DNA from: Hydrogenophaga taeniospiralis CCUG 15921
GTDB lineage: Bacteria; Pseudomonadota; Gammaproteobacteria; Burkholderiales; Burkholderiaceae_C
Length of the DNA stretch: 64,000 nucleotides
Assembly: GCF_001592305.1 (NCBI RefSeq)
Contig: NZ_BCWR01000001.1
Span: forward strand, 248,001 to 312,000
Direction: 5' to 3'
The position numbers were made by a program, and so were the translations under genes. Below are positions 9,133 to 20,068 of the stretch, piece by piece. Position 1 is the first letter of the stretch; each line of letters opens with the position of its first letter. The notes beneath the pieces are model-generated. The model searched no databases. It was not told the origin of the DNA and saw nothing but the letters and a program-made list of their open reading frames with translations.

Positions 9133-9582
9133 TCAGCCCCGGCCCGTGGAGCCGTAGCCTCCGGCGCCCCGCTCGCTGGCCTGTGCGAAGTCTTCCACCA
9201 GGTTGAAGCGCGCCTGCACCACCGGCACGATGACCATCTGCGCGATGCGCTCCATAGGCTCGATGGTGAAGGCCACGTCGCTGCGGTTCCAGGCGCTCAC
9301 CATGAGCTGGCCCTGGTAGTCGCTGTCGATCAGGCCCACCAGATTGCCCAGCACGATGCCGTGCTTGTGGCCGAGCCCGGAACGCGGCAGGATCATGGCC
9401 GCAAAACCCGGATCGGCCAGGTGGATGGCCAGCCCGGTGGGCACCAGCTGCCAGGCATTGGGCGCCAGGGTCAGCGGTGCGTCCAGGCAAGCACGCAGGT
9501 CCAGCCCGGCGCTGCCGGGGGTGGCGTAGGCGGGCAACTGACCCGCCATGCGCGGGTCCAGCACCTTCACATCGATCTGCAT
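9133..9582 (-). CDS. dut: Deoxyuridine 5'-triphosphate nucleotidohydrolase
   Basis: Hydrolyses dUTP to dUMP, keeping uracil out of DNA and supplying dTMP synthesis. At 149 residues it is the usual trimeric dUTPase size. The conserved motifs are in order: GSAGLDLRA (motif 1), [10 protein letters not shown] (2), [13 protein letters not shown] (3), ERIAQMVI (4) and [10 protein letters not shown] at the C-terminal flap (5). ATG at 9582 is used because a longer reading upstream runs into the TRAP permease gene and has no family match. Confidence 0.96.
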   Translation of the reverse strand: MQIDVKVLDPRMAGQLPAYATPGSAGLDLRACLDAPLTLAPNAWQLVPTGLAIHLADPGFAAMILPRSGLGHKHGIVLGNLVGLIDSDYQGQLMVSAWNRSDVAFTIEPMERIAQMVIVPVVQARFNLVEDFAQASERGAGGYGSTGRG

Positions 9583-9613
9583 GGCGTCAAGCTCCTGGCG
9601 GTGAAGGTCATTC

Positions 9614-11424
<1,811 letters not shown>

Positions 11425-11428
<4 letters not shown>

Positions 11429-12045
11429 TGCACTCCCTTGAGCTGTTGTTCTTGTTTCAGTCGCTCCTGCTCTTCTTCTTCGAGCAGTTGCTGGGCCAGC
11501 AGCTCTTCGTCACTCGGGCCTTCGTGCGCCAGCGCGTCGGGGCCGTTGCCGGTCAGGAAAGCAATGCGCTTGATCAGCTCGCTCACGCCCTGCATGGACA
11601 AGAGCGTGAAGCCCAGGGGAATCAGGAAAAACACCGGCCAACGGATCAGGCCGCCCGAGTTGGACGACATTTCACCCGTGGTCCAGGCGCGCTCGAACAG
11701 CGGCCAGCCCAGCGTGGCCATCATGTAGCACAGGGGAAACAGGAACACCAGAATGCCGAAGATATCGACCCAGTTGCGCCCGCGCGCACTGAACTTGGAG
11801 GAGATGAAATCGATGCGCACATGGGCATTGCGCATGAAAGCGTAGCCTGCACCCAGCATGAACACCGCCGCGAACAAATACCACTGAATTTCCAGCAAAC
11901 CGTTGGAGCTGGTGTTGAAAATCTTGCGCACGATGGCGTTGCCCGCGCTGATGAGGGTGGCGGCCAGAATGAGCCACATGGCCAGCTTGCCGATGAGTTG
12001 GCTTATGGCGTCGATCAGACGCGAGAGCGTTAACAAAAACTTCAT
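11425..12045 (-). CDS. dctQ: TRAP transporter small permease (DctQ type)
   Basis: A 206-residue membrane subunit with four hydrophobic helices. The typical DctQ segment NGLLEIQWYLFAAVFMLGAGYAF is followed by NAHVRIDFISSKFS. A charged Gln/Glu-rich coiled tail occupies about residues 178-206. It overlaps the dctM start by 4 bp, implying translational coupling. It is separated from dctP by a terminator, so less DctQM than DctP is expected. Confidence 0.9.
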
Positions 12046-12176
12046 GGAATTCCCCGCGGGGTTTGGGTGTTCAAAGACGACCGGTCAGTCTATGCAAAGT
12101 GATCACGCCCTGGCTGAACGAGCCCTGACGGACGGCATCGGCGAACACCCCATGGGGTGTCGGCCGAGGCCCGAGC

Positions 12177-12204
12177 AAAAAACCCCGCCAGGGCGGGGCT
12201 TTTT
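12177..12204 (-). terminator. Intra-operon terminator between dctP and dctQM
   Basis: On the minus strand CCCCGCC/GGCGGGG arms with a 2-base loop (reading CAGG context) are followed by a six-T run. It lies 18 bp past the dctP stop and 132 bp before dctQ, so it should let the binding protein be made in excess of the permease. Confidence 0.85.
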
Positions 12205-12221
12205 GCCGGAGGCTGCACCGA

Positions 12222-13301
12222 TCAGAGCTTGGCCGACTGCATGTAGCGGTCGAACTGGGCTTCGGTGAAACGGAACCAGAGGTTCTGGTCCTTGCGGAAG
12301 GCCGCGTAGTCCGTGTAGACCTTTTTCCACTTCGGATTCTTGGAACTGATGTCGTCGTACAGCGCCATCGAGTTCTTGAACGCGGCGTCCATGACGGCCT
12401 TGGGAAACGGCAGCACCTTGGTACCGGCGGCCACCAGTTGCTTGAGCGCGGCCGGGTTCAGGGCGTCGTACTTGGCCTGCATGGTGGTGTGGGCGATGGC
12501 CGCCGCGCATTCCACGATGGCCTTGTTCTCCGGCGACAGGGCGTTGAAAGCCTTGTTGTTGACGTACAGCGTGAGCTGCGGGCCACCTTCCCACCAGCCG
12601 GGGTAGTAGTAGTTCTTGGCGACTTTGTTGAAGCCCAGCTTCTGGTCGTCGTACGGTCCCACCCATTCGGTGGCGTCAATGGTGCCCTTTTCCAGCGCCT
12701 GGTAGATCTCGCCGCCGGGAATGTTTTGCGGCACGCCACCCATGGTGGTGAGCACCTTGCCGGCGAAACCGCCGATGCGCATCTTCAGACCCTTGATGTC
12801 TTCCAGCGTCTTGATTTCCTTGCGGTACCAGCCGCCCATCTGGGCGCCGGTGTTGCCCATGGGGAAGTTGACGATGTTGTAGCCATCGTAGAACTCGCGC
12901 ATCAGCTTCATGCCGTTGCCTTCGTACATCCAGGCCGTCATCTGGCGGCTGTTGAGGCCGAAGGGGATGGCGCAGTCCAGTGCGAAGGTGTCGTCCTTGC
13001 CGAAGAAGTAGTAAGGAGCGGTGTGCGCGCACTCCACGGTGCCTTCCTGCACGCCGTCCACCACACCGAAAGCGGGCATGAGCTCGCCACCGGGGTGCAC
13101 CGTGATGCTGAACTTGCCGCCGGACATTTCACCGACCTTCTTGGCAAACACGTCGGCTGCGCCGTAGATGGTGTCCAGCGCCTTGGGGAAGCTGGAAGCC
13201 AGACGCCAGCGGATGGCGGCCTGCGCATGAACAGCGGGGGCAGCTCCTGCGGCCAGCACACCGGCAATGCCTGCGTGCTTGATGAGGGAACGACGATCCA
13301 T
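12222..13301 (-). CDS. dctP: TRAP transporter solute-binding protein (DctP, TakP-like)
   Basis: Periplasmic binding protein of the TRAP system. The 359-residue precursor begins MDRRSLIKHAGIAGVLAAG, a signal peptide with a weak twin-Arg look, cleaved near VHAQA. Mature landmarks are IRWRLASSFPKALDTIYGAA and EGTVECAHTAPYYFFGKDD. These resemble TakP of Rhodobacter, which binds 2-oxo acids such as pyruvate, and related proteins annotated for mannitol or chloroaromatics. The ligand is inferred from similarity only. The 255 bp upstream (13302-13556) holds no gene that I can support. Confidence 0.9.
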   Translation of the reverse strand: MDRRSLIKHAGIAGVLAAGAAPAVHAQAAIRWRLASSFPKALDTIYGAADVFAKKVGEMSGGKFSITVHPGGELMPAFGVVDGVQEGTVECAHTAPYYFFGKDDTFALDCAIPFGLNSRQMTAWMYEGNGMKLMREFYDGYNIVNFPMGNTGAQMGGWYRKEIKTLEDIKGLKMRIGGFAGKVLTTMGGVPQNIPGGEIYQALEKGTIDATEWVGPYDDQKLGFNKVAKNYYYPGWWEGGPQLTLYVNNKAFNALSPENKAIVECAAAIAHTTMQAKYDALNPAALKQLVAAGTKVLPFPKAVMDAAFKNSMALYDDISSKNPKWKKVYTDYAAFRKDQNLWFRFTEAQFDRYMQSAKL

Positions 13302-13556
13302 ATTGATTGACTCCGTGGTTGGTTCTGCACAACCCGGCCAGTTCTGAGGTGGCCAGGGACTTTCAACAGTCCGGGCCATTGTAGGAACACCCCTCCCCCG
13401 TCTCTTGCGGGTTTTCCCTCGAAGAACCGGCCTTTTGGCACGGGTGTTCAGTGTTCTGCAAGCTTCGGCCGATCCCCGCAGCGGCCCATGAAAGCGAGCT
13501 CAACAAGGGCGTGAAATTTCTTCAGCCCACGCGTCCTGCGGTGGACGCGGCAACCT

Positions 13557-15452
13557 TCAGGCCGCCACCTTCAGACCCGGCGCAACATCGAGCAGGTCCG
13601 CGAAACGTTCGCGCACCGAGCGCTCGATGCCGGTGGCGTCCAGCCCCAGCATGGCCAGCAGCCTGGCCGGGTCGCCATGTTCGACGAATTCGTCGGGCAG
13701 CCCCAGTTGCAGCACCGGCAGCGTCAGGCCCTCGGCTTGCAGGGCTTCGAGCACGGCGCTGCCGGCCCCACCCTGCAGGCACCCCTCCTCGACCGTCACC
13801 AGCGCCTGGTGCGAATTCGCGAGTTCACGCAACAGATCCAGGTCCAGCGGTTTGGCCCAGCGCATGTTGGCCACGCTCGCCCCCAGGCGTTGTGCCGCCG
13901 CCAGCGCCGGGTGCAGCAGGGTGCCGAACGCCAGGATCGCCACGCCGCGACCCTTGTGGGTCCATTCGCCGCGGCCGTAGGGCAACGCCTCCAGCCCGCT
14001 GGGCTGCACCGCGCCAACGCCCGCACCACGCGGGTAGCGCACGGCCACCGGGTGGTCCTGTTCAAACGCGGTGCTGAGCAACTGGCGGCATTCGGCTTCG
14101 TCGGACGGACAGGCCACGGCCATGTTGGGGATACAGCGCAGGAACGCGATGTCGTAGGCGCCCGCGTGGGTGGCGCCATCGGCCCCCACCAGGCCGGCGC
14201 GGTCCAGCGCGAACACCACCGGCAGGTTCTGCAGGGCCACGTCGTGGATCAACTGGTCGTAGGCGCGCTGCAGGAAGGTGGAATAGATCGCCACCACCGG
14301 CTTCATGCCCTCGCAAGCCAGGCCCGCGGCGAAGGTGACCGCGTGCTGCTCGGCGATGCCGACGTCGAAATAGCGGGCCGGGAAACGGCGCTCGAACTCG
14401 ACCATGCCCGAGCCCTCGCGCATGGCCGGCGTGATGCCGACCAGGCGTGGATCGGCTTCGGCCATGTCGCACAGCCATTGGCCAAACACCTGGGTGAAGG
14501 TGGTCTTGGGCGGCGTCGCGGGCTTGGTGAGGCCGACCGCCGGGTCGAACTTGCCCGGGCCGTGGTAGGCCACCGGGTCGGCTTCGGCCAGCTTGTAGCC
14601 CTGGCCCTTCTTGGTGACCACGTGCAGGAACTGCGGGCCGCTGTCGGTCTCCAGCAGGTGGCGGATGTTCTCCAGCGTGGGAATGAGCGAGTCGAGGTCG
14701 TGGCCGTCGATCGGGCCGATGTAGTTGAAGCCGAATTTCTCGAACAGCGTGGCCGGCACCACCATGCCCTTGGCGTGCTCTTCCAGGCGTTTGGCCAGCT
14801 CGAACAGCGGTGGCGCGCCGCGCAACACCTGCTTGCCCACGTTTTTTGCCGCGGCGTAGAACTGGCCGCTCATGAGCTGGGCCAGGTAGCGGTTGAGCGC
14901 GCCCACCGGCGGCGAGATCGACATGTCGTTGTCGTTGAGCACCACCAGCAGCCGGCCCTCGGCCACGCCCGCGTTGTTCAGCGCCTCGAAGGCCATGCCC
15001 GCCGTCATGGCACCGTCGCCGATGATGGCCACGGAATGGCGCTTCTCGCCTTTGATCTTCGAGGCCAGCGCCATGCCCAGCGCGGCCGAGATGCTGGTGG
15101 ACGAATGCGCCGTGCCGAAGGTGTCGTATTCGCTTTCCTCGCGGCGCGGAAAACCGCTGATGCCGCCCTGCTGGCGCAGGCTGTGCATGCGGTCACGACG
15201 ACCGGTGAGGATCTTGTGCGGGTAGGTCTGGTGGCCCACGTCCCAGACCAGGCGGTCTTCGGGGGTGTTGAACACGTAGTGCAGCGCCACGGTGAGCTCC
15301 ACCGTGCCCAGGTTGGAGCTGAGGTGGCCGCCGGTGCGCGCCACGCTCTCCAGCACGAACGTCCGCAACTCATTGGCCAGGGGTTGCAACTGGGTGCGCG
15401 AGAGGCGCCGCAGATCCGCGGGCGACTCGATGGTGGGCAGCAATGGGCTCAT
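13557..15452 (-). CDS. dxs: 1-deoxy-D-xylulose-5-phosphate synthase
   Basis: Thiamine-diphosphate enzyme joining pyruvate and glyceraldehyde 3-phosphate, the first step of the MEP isoprenoid pathway. At 631 residues it matches the family. The ThDP motif is [18 protein letters not shown] near residues 153-170; other landmarks are [14 protein letters not shown], the transketolase-type middle [10 protein letters not shown] with its catalytic Glu, and [18 protein letters not shown] at 15452 is chosen because [11 protein letters not shown] is the family-like start. It is the third gene of xseB-ispA-dxs, 34 bp after ispA. Confidence 0.97.
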   Translation of the reverse strand: MSPLLPTIESPADLRRLSRTQLQPLANELRTFVLESVARTGGHLSSNLGTVELTVALHYVFNTPEDRLVWDVGHQTYPHKILTGRRDRMHSLRQQGGISGFPRREESEYDTFGTAHSSTSISAALGMALASKIKGEKRHSVAIIGDGAMTAGMAFEALNNAGVAEGRLLVVLNDNDMSISPPVGALNRYLAQLMSGQFYAAAKNVGKQVLRGAPPLFELAKRLEEHAKGMVVPATLFEKFGFNYIGPIDGHDLDSLIPTLENIRHLLETDSGPQFLHVVTKKGQGYKLAEADPVAYHGPGKFDPAVGLTKPATPPKTTFTQVFGQWLCDMAEADPRLVGITPAMREGSGMVEFERRFPARYFDVGIAEQHAVTFAAGLACEGMKPVVAIYSTFLQRAYDQLIHDVALQNLPVVFALDRAGLVGADGATHAGAYDIAFLRCIPNMAVACPSDEAECRQLLSTAFEQDHPVAVRYPRGAGVGAVQPSGLEALPYGRGEWTHKGRGVAILAFGTLLHPALAAAQRLGASVANMRWAKPLDLDLLRELANSHQALVTVEEGCLQGGAGSAVLEALQAEGLTLPVLQLGLPDEFVEHGDPARLLAMLGLDATGIERSVRERFADLLDVAPGLKVAA

Positions 15453-15486
15453 GGGGTTGTCGCTTGGGTCTCTTGAGGGACGGGGA

Positions 15487-16392
15487 TCAGTGGGCACGGC
15501 GGCCCACCCAGTCGGCCAGGGCGTGCAGCGTGTCGGTGTGGGTCAGATCGCTGTGGCGCAGCGCTTCGTGCGCCTGGTCCAGCACGCGGTCCGCGTAGGC
15601 CTGCGCCTGGTCCAGGCCCATCAGGGAAACAAAGGTGGGCTTGTCGCAAGCGGCGTCCTTGCCCGCAGTCTTGCCCAGGGTGGCCGAATCGGCGGTCACA
15701 TCGAGGATGTCGTCCACCACCTGGAACGCCAGGCCCAGGCTGGCACCGTACCGGGCCAGTTGCGCGCGGGTGGCCTCGGAGGTCTGTCCGGTGGCGGCGC
15801 CCATCATGACGCTGGCCTGCAGCAGGGCACCGGTTTTCTGCCGATGCATGGCCTCCAGCGCGGCCTGGTCCAGCGCCACACCGACACTGGCCAGATCCAC
15901 GGCCTGGCCACCGGCCATGCCAGCGGCACCGGCAGAGAGCGCGAGCAATCGGCACAAGGCGACCGACATGTCCGCCTCCAGGCTGCCGTCGCCCGGCACC
16001 AGCAGTTCAAACGCCAGGGCCTGCAAGGCATCGCCCGCGAGCAGGGCCTGTGCCTCGCCAAACTTCACATGCACCGTGGGCTTGCCCCGGCGCAGCACGT
16101 CGTTGTCCATGCAGGGCATGTCGTCGTGCACCAGCGAATAGGCGTGGATCAGCTCCACCGCGCAGGCCGCGCGCATCGCGGCGCCCGGCGCGCCGTTCAC
16201 GGCAGCGCTGGTGGCCAGCACCAGCAAGGGACGCAGGCGTTTGCCGCCGTCAAGCACGGCGTAGCGCATGGCCTCGCCCAGACCAGCGGGCGCGTCCAGC
16301 GGCACCCAGCCCGACAGCGCGTGTTCCACCGCCGCCTGCTGCGCTTCGCGCCAGGCAACAAAACCGAGGGTGTCTGAAAGCAAGGTGTTCAA
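15487..16392 (-). CDS. ispA: Farnesyl diphosphate synthase (polyprenyl synthetase)
   Basis: Adds isopentenyl diphosphate units to dimethylallyl and geranyl diphosphate. At 301 residues it has the first Asp-rich motif in [12 protein letters not shown] and the second in FQVVDDILD, with DGGKRLRP before the first. The DDxxxxD form of the first motif is typical of bacterial IspA. Its start overlaps the xseB stop by 4 bp and dxs follows, so precursor supply and chain elongation are co-expressed. Confidence 0.96.
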   Translation of the reverse strand: MNTLLSDTLGFVAWREAQQAAVEHALSGWVPLDAPAGLGEAMRYAVLDGGKRLRPLLVLATSAAVNGAPGAAMRAACAVELIHAYSLVHDDMPCMDNDVLRRGKPTVHVKFGEAQALLAGDALQALAFELLVPGDGSLEADMSVALCRLLALSAGAAGMAGGQAVDLASVGVALDQAALEAMHRQKTGALLQASVMMGAATGQTSEATRAQLARYGASLGLAFQVVDDILDVTADSATLGKTAGKDAACDKPTFVSLMGLDQAQAYADRVLDQAHEALRHSDLTHTDTLHALADWVGRRAH

Positions 16393-16658
16393 GCGGCGTC
16401 CCAGGGTTTGAGTTCACCACCTTCCAGAACCTTGATCTGGTTTTCCACCGCTTCGAGCCGGCTGCGGCAAAAAGCAAGCAGTTCGGCCCCGCGCTGGTAG
16501 CGCGTGAGCAGCTGGTCCAGGGGCAACTGGCCGGCGTCGAGCTGGGCCACCAGCTGTTCCAGTTCTTCCAGCGCGGCTTCGTAGCTGGCGGCCACGTCAC
16601 TGGCCGCACCGGCGCGGGCCGATGGCGGGGTCTTCTTGGGGGTGGAGGGTGAGGTCAT
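16389..16658 (-). CDS. xseB: Exodeoxyribonuclease VII small subunit
   Basis: Small helical subunit that works with XseA to degrade single-stranded DNA. At 89 residues it contains the family core [19 protein letters not shown] followed by [16 protein letters not shown] at 16658 is used; reading further upstream gives low-complexity sequence. It heads the xseB-ispA-dxs operon, a widely conserved order in Proteobacteria. Confidence 0.93.
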   Translation of the reverse strand: MTSPSTPKKTPPSARAGAASDVAASYEAALEELEQLVAQLDAGQLPLDQLLTRYQRGAELLAFCRSRLEAVENQIKVLEGGELKPWDAA

Positions 16659-16986
16659 GGAGCAGTTGCAAAACCAATCAGGGGCGCCCGCGGGGAACGG
16701 GCCACGGCCGGCACCAACGGGGTGCGCGCCGCGCACCTGGCCGGCCAGCCCACCGAATCGCGGATTTTAGCCCCGCGCCCCCCGAAGCAGCCGCAGGCGC
16801 ACCAGCACCCCGACGCCAGCGGGGGCACGGTCGACCCCCCCGGGGTACAATCCGCCTCCTTTTTCATCACTGACGGACAGCCCCTGTCCGGAGGGACGCA
16901 CCACTCCACCCATCCCGCGCGAATTCGATTTTCGACCAGCGCTTACCCTGCCCCTTCATAGGGGGAGTCTCTAGGTCAAGACCACC
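16659..16986. other. Divergent intergenic region (xseB / Rieske oxygenase)
   Basis: A stretch of 328 bp without a gene. It must hold promoters in both directions. A TACAAT hexamer at 16846-16851 could be a -10 box for the rightward gene, but no convincing -35 lies at the right distance. A small palindrome (GGACAG CCC CTGTCC) lies around 16875-16890. I see no riboswitch or tRNA in it. Confidence 0.4.
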
Positions 16987-18126
16987 ATGTCTGATTTAAG
17001 TCTTCAACTCCAGCAGGCCAGAAGCCAACTCCCGGTTTCCAGCTATTTCGACCAGGCGCTGTTCCAGCGCGAACTGGAAACCCTCTTCCAGCGAGGCCCC
17101 CGCTATGTGGGGCACGAGCTCGCGGTACCCCACCGAGGCGACTACCACGCCCTGCCCCAGGAAGCGGGTGGCCGGGCACTGGTGCGCACCGATGCCGGCG
17201 TGGAACTGGTGTCCAACGTCTGCCGCCACCGCCAGGCCGTCATGCTCAAGGGTCGCGGCAACCTGGGTGACAACCGCAGCGGCAGCGCCGGGGGCAACAT
17301 CGTCTGCCCACTGCACCGCTGGACCTACAGCGGCGGCCGGGGCGGCAAGGCCGGCGGCCTGCTGGGGGCACCGCATTTCGAGCACGACCCCTGCCTCGAC
17401 CTGAAGAACTACCCGCTGCGTTCATGGAACGGCCTGCTGTTCGAAGACAACGGCCGCGACATCGAGGCCGACCTGGCGAACATGGGCCCGCGCGCGGCGC
17501 TCAATTTCGAGGGCATGGTGCTGGACCACGTCGAGCTGCACGAGTGCAACTACAACTGGAAGACCTTCATCGAGGTCTATCTGGAGGACTACCACGTCGT
17601 CCCGTTCCACCCCGGCCTGGGCGGCTTCGTCACCTGCGATGACTTGCGCTGGGAATTCAAGCCCGAGTACTCGGTGCAGACCGTGGGCGCGGCCAACCTG
17701 CTGGGCAAGGCCGGCAGTCCGGTCTACCAGCGCTGGCAGCAACAGCTCATGCAGTACCGCAACGGCGCGGCGCCCGAACACGGCGCGATCTGGCTGACCT
17801 ACTACCCCCACATCATGGTCGAGTGGTACCCCCACGTGCTGACCGTCTCCACCCTGCACCCGGTCAGCGTGGACAAGACGCTCAACATGGTGGAGTTCTA
17901 TTACCCCGAGGAAATCGCCGCCTTCGAGCGCGAATTCGTCGAGGCCCAGCAGGCGGCCTACATGGAAACCTGCATCGAAGACGACGAGATCGGCGAACGC
18001 ATGGACGCAGGCCGCAAGGCCCTGCTGCTGCGCGGCGACAACGAGGTCGGTCCCTACCAGAGCCCGATGGAAGACGGCATGCAGCATTTCCACGAGTGGT
18101 ACAGGTCGCGAATGCGAACGGAGTGA
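16987..18126 (+). CDS. Rieske [2Fe-2S] non-haem iron oxygenase, alpha-subunit type
   Basis: A 379-residue oxygenase with a Rieske domain (CRH at residues 79-81 and CPLH at 107-110) and a catalytic domain. The mononuclear iron site is EVYLEDYHVVPFH, with His 203 and His 208. No ferredoxin, reductase or beta subunit is adjacent, so the electron donor and substrate are unknown. The next gene begins within its stop codon. Homologues next to isoprenoid genes are, as I recall, common in Burkholderiales, which would suggest a housekeeping role rather than xenobiotic degradation; that is inference. Confidence 0.88.
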   Translation: MSDLSLQLQQARSQLPVSSYFDQALFQRELETLFQRGPRYVGHELAVPHRGDYHALPQEAGGRALVRTDAGVELVSNVCRHRQAVMLKGRGNLGDNRSGSAGGNIVCPLHRWTYSGGRGGKAGGLLGAPHFEHDPCLDLKNYPLRSWNGLLFEDNGRDIEADLANMGPRAALNFEGMVLDHVELHECNYNWKTFIEVYLEDYHVVPFHPGLGGFVTCDDLRWEFKPEYSVQTVGAANLLGKAGSPVYQRWQQQLMQYRNGAAPEHGAIWLTYYPHIMVEWYPHVLTVSTLHPVSVDKTLNMVEFYYPEEIAAFEREFVEAQQAAYMETCIEDDEIGERMDAGRKALLLRGDNEVGPYQSPMEDGMQHFHEWYRSRMRTE

Positions 18127-19025
18127 GCATCCGCGTGCAAGCCCTGTGGATGCTGCTGGCCTCGCTGCTCTTCGCCACCATGGGCGTGTGCATCAAGTTC
18201 GCGTCGGTGCACTTCAACAGCTTCGAGATCGTGTGCTACCGGGGCATGGTGGGAGTGGTGTTCCTGATCGGCCTCACCCGCCTGCGCGGCGTTTCGTTGC
18301 GCACCCAGGTGCCCATGATGCATGTCTGGCGCAGCGTGGTGGGCGTGATCTCGCTCACCGCCTGGTTCTACGCCATCGCCACGCTGCCCCTGGCCACCGC
18401 CATGACGCTGAACTACATGAGCAGCGTCTGGATCGCCACCTTCCTGCTCGGCGGCGCGCTGTTGATGCAGGGCCGCAACGCACCCATCAAACAACAAGGA
18501 CCGCTGTTCCTGGCGGTGCTCGCCGGCTTCGGCGGCGTGGCCATGATGCTGCGCCCCACGCTGGCCCAGGACCAGGTGCTCGGCGCCCTGGTCGGGCTGC
18601 TCTCGGGCATCTTCGCGGCCTTTGCCTACCTGCAGGTGACGGCGCTCTCTCGCCTGGGCGAGCCCGAGAGCCGCACGGTGTTCTATTTCTCCATCGGCGC
18701 GGTGCTCGCCGGCGCGCTGGGCATGGTGTTCACCGGGGTGAGCGCCTGGCACTGGCCGAGCGCGCTGTGGCTGCTGCCCATTGGTCTGCTCGCGGTGCTC
18801 GGGCAGCTGTGCATGACGCGCGCCTACGCCAGCGGTGCAACTCTGGTGGTGGCCAACCTGCAGTACTCGGGCATCGTCTTCGCCGGCCTGTACAGCCTCA
18901 CCGTGTTCGGTGACCGGCTGCCCCTGATCGGCTGGCTGGGCATGGGGCTGATCATCGTCAGCGGCATCACCGCCACCGTGCTGCGCACGCGCGCGGTGCC
19001 CAACGCCCCCGCAGAAGAACACTGA
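18123..19025 (+). CDS. EamA/DMT-family permease
   Basis: A 300-residue membrane protein with about ten hydrophobic helices arranged as two EamA repeats (for example FATMGVCIKFASVHFNSFEI near the start and QYSGIVFAGLYSLTVFGDRL near the end). The substrate is not predictable. GTG at 18123 overlaps the stop of the oxygenase gene (GTGA), suggesting coupling; an ATG about eight codons later is an alternative start. Confidence 0.8.
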   Translation: MSIRVQALWMLLASLLFATMGVCIKFASVHFNSFEIVCYRGMVGVVFLIGLTRLRGVSLRTQVPMMHVWRSVVGVISLTAWFYAIATLPLATAMTLNYMSSVWIATFLLGGALLMQGRNAPIKQQGPLFLAVLAGFGGVAMMLRPTLAQDQVLGALVGLLSGIFAAFAYLQVTALSRLGEPESRTVFYFSIGAVLAGALGMVFTGVSAWHWPSALWLLPIGLLAVLGQLCMTRAYASGATLVVANLQYSGIVFAGLYSLTVFGDRLPLIGWLGMGLIIVSGITATVLRTRAVPNAPAEEH

Positions 19026-19108
19026 GGCCGTGAAACCCTGCACGCCGCGGCAGGATGCGGCGCAGGGTCGGCATCGTCAAGACGGTGTGGCTGCCGCACA
19101 ATGGGCCG

Positions 19109-19984
19109 ATGCATTCCACCCTGATCTCTGCCCCCGAACTTCAACGGCTGATGGACAGCGGCGCGCCGCTGCGCATCTACGACTGCAGCTTCGACCTCAT
19201 GGACCCGCAGGCCGGGCGCGCGCAATACGAAACCCGCCACATCGCGGGCGCCATCCACGCCGACCTGGACACCCACCTGAGCGACAAGGCCGGCCCCGAC
19301 CGCGCCAGCGGCGGGCGACACCCCCTGCCCTCGCGCGAGCGCCTGGCCCGCTGGCTGGGCCGCACCGGCCTCACGCCTGGCGTGCAGGCGATCGTGTACG
19401 ACCGCCAGGGCGCCAACTACTGTGGCCGCCTGTGGTGGATGCTCAAATGGTGCGGCCACGAAGCGGTGGCCGTGCTCGACGGCGGCCTGCAGGCCTGGCT
19501 GGAGGCCGGCGGCGCCACAGACAGCGGCCCCGGCCCGGCCCTGCCCGACGAAGCGGCGGCCTACCCGCTGGGCCCGGCCCGGGTGGGCACCGCCTCCACC
19601 CGCGAGATCGCCTCCCGCATCGGCGAGCCCGGCCTGACCCTGATCGACGCGCGGGCCAACGCCCGCTTCCGGGGCGAGGTCGAGCCGCTCGACCCGGTGG
19701 CCGGCCACATCCCGGGCGCCCTGAACCGACCGTTCAGCGAGAACCTGGGGCCCGACGGCCGGTTCAAGCCCGCGGAGCAGCTGCGCGCCGAGTTCCGTGC
19801 GCTGCTCGGCCAGCGCGACCCCGCCACGGTGGTGCACCACTGCGGCAGCGGCGTCAGCGCCATCCCCAACCTGCTGGCCATGGAGGTCGCGGGCCTGGGC
19901 ACGGCCCGGCTCTACCCCGGCAGCTGGAGCGAGTGGTGCAACACGCCCGGCGTGCCCTGCGCGCGCAGTCAAGTCCCTGCCTGA
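19109..19984 (+). CDS. sseA: 3-mercaptopyruvate/thiosulfate sulfurtransferase
   Basis: Two-domain rhodanese of 291 residues transferring sulfur to a thiol or cyanide acceptor. The inactive N-terminal domain carries YDCSFDLMDPQAGR and HIAGAIHADLD; the C-terminal domain has the active loop CGSGVSA with the catalytic Cys near residue 249. A CGSGV[TS]A loop is the kind found in mercaptopyruvate sulfurtransferases such as E. coli SseA. ATG at 19109 is favoured over an upstream in-frame start because MHSTLISAPELQ lies next to the domain. Confidence 0.88.
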   Translation: MHSTLISAPELQRLMDSGAPLRIYDCSFDLMDPQAGRAQYETRHIAGAIHADLDTHLSDKAGPDRASGGRHPLPSRERLARWLGRTGLTPGVQAIVYDRQGANYCGRLWWMLKWCGHEAVAVLDGGLQAWLEAGGATDSGPGPALPDEAAAYPLGPARVGTASTREIASRIGEPGLTLIDARANARFRGEVEPLDPVAGHIPGALNRPFSENLGPDGRFKPAEQLRAEFRALLGQRDPATVVHHCGSGVSAIPNLLAMEVAGLGTARLYPGSWSEWCNTPGVPCARSQVPA

Positions 19985-20068
19985 TCCGCCGATACAACAG
20001 GGGTCCGACGGCGCCCGCCTGGAACACGAACCCCGAACCCACCGCGGCGCCCCCACCCGAGCCGACCC

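Noticed and set aside
16846..16851. TACAAT as a promoter for the Rieske oxygenase
   Set aside because: No convincing -35 at 16-18 bases; recorded only as a weak possibility in the intergenic entry.
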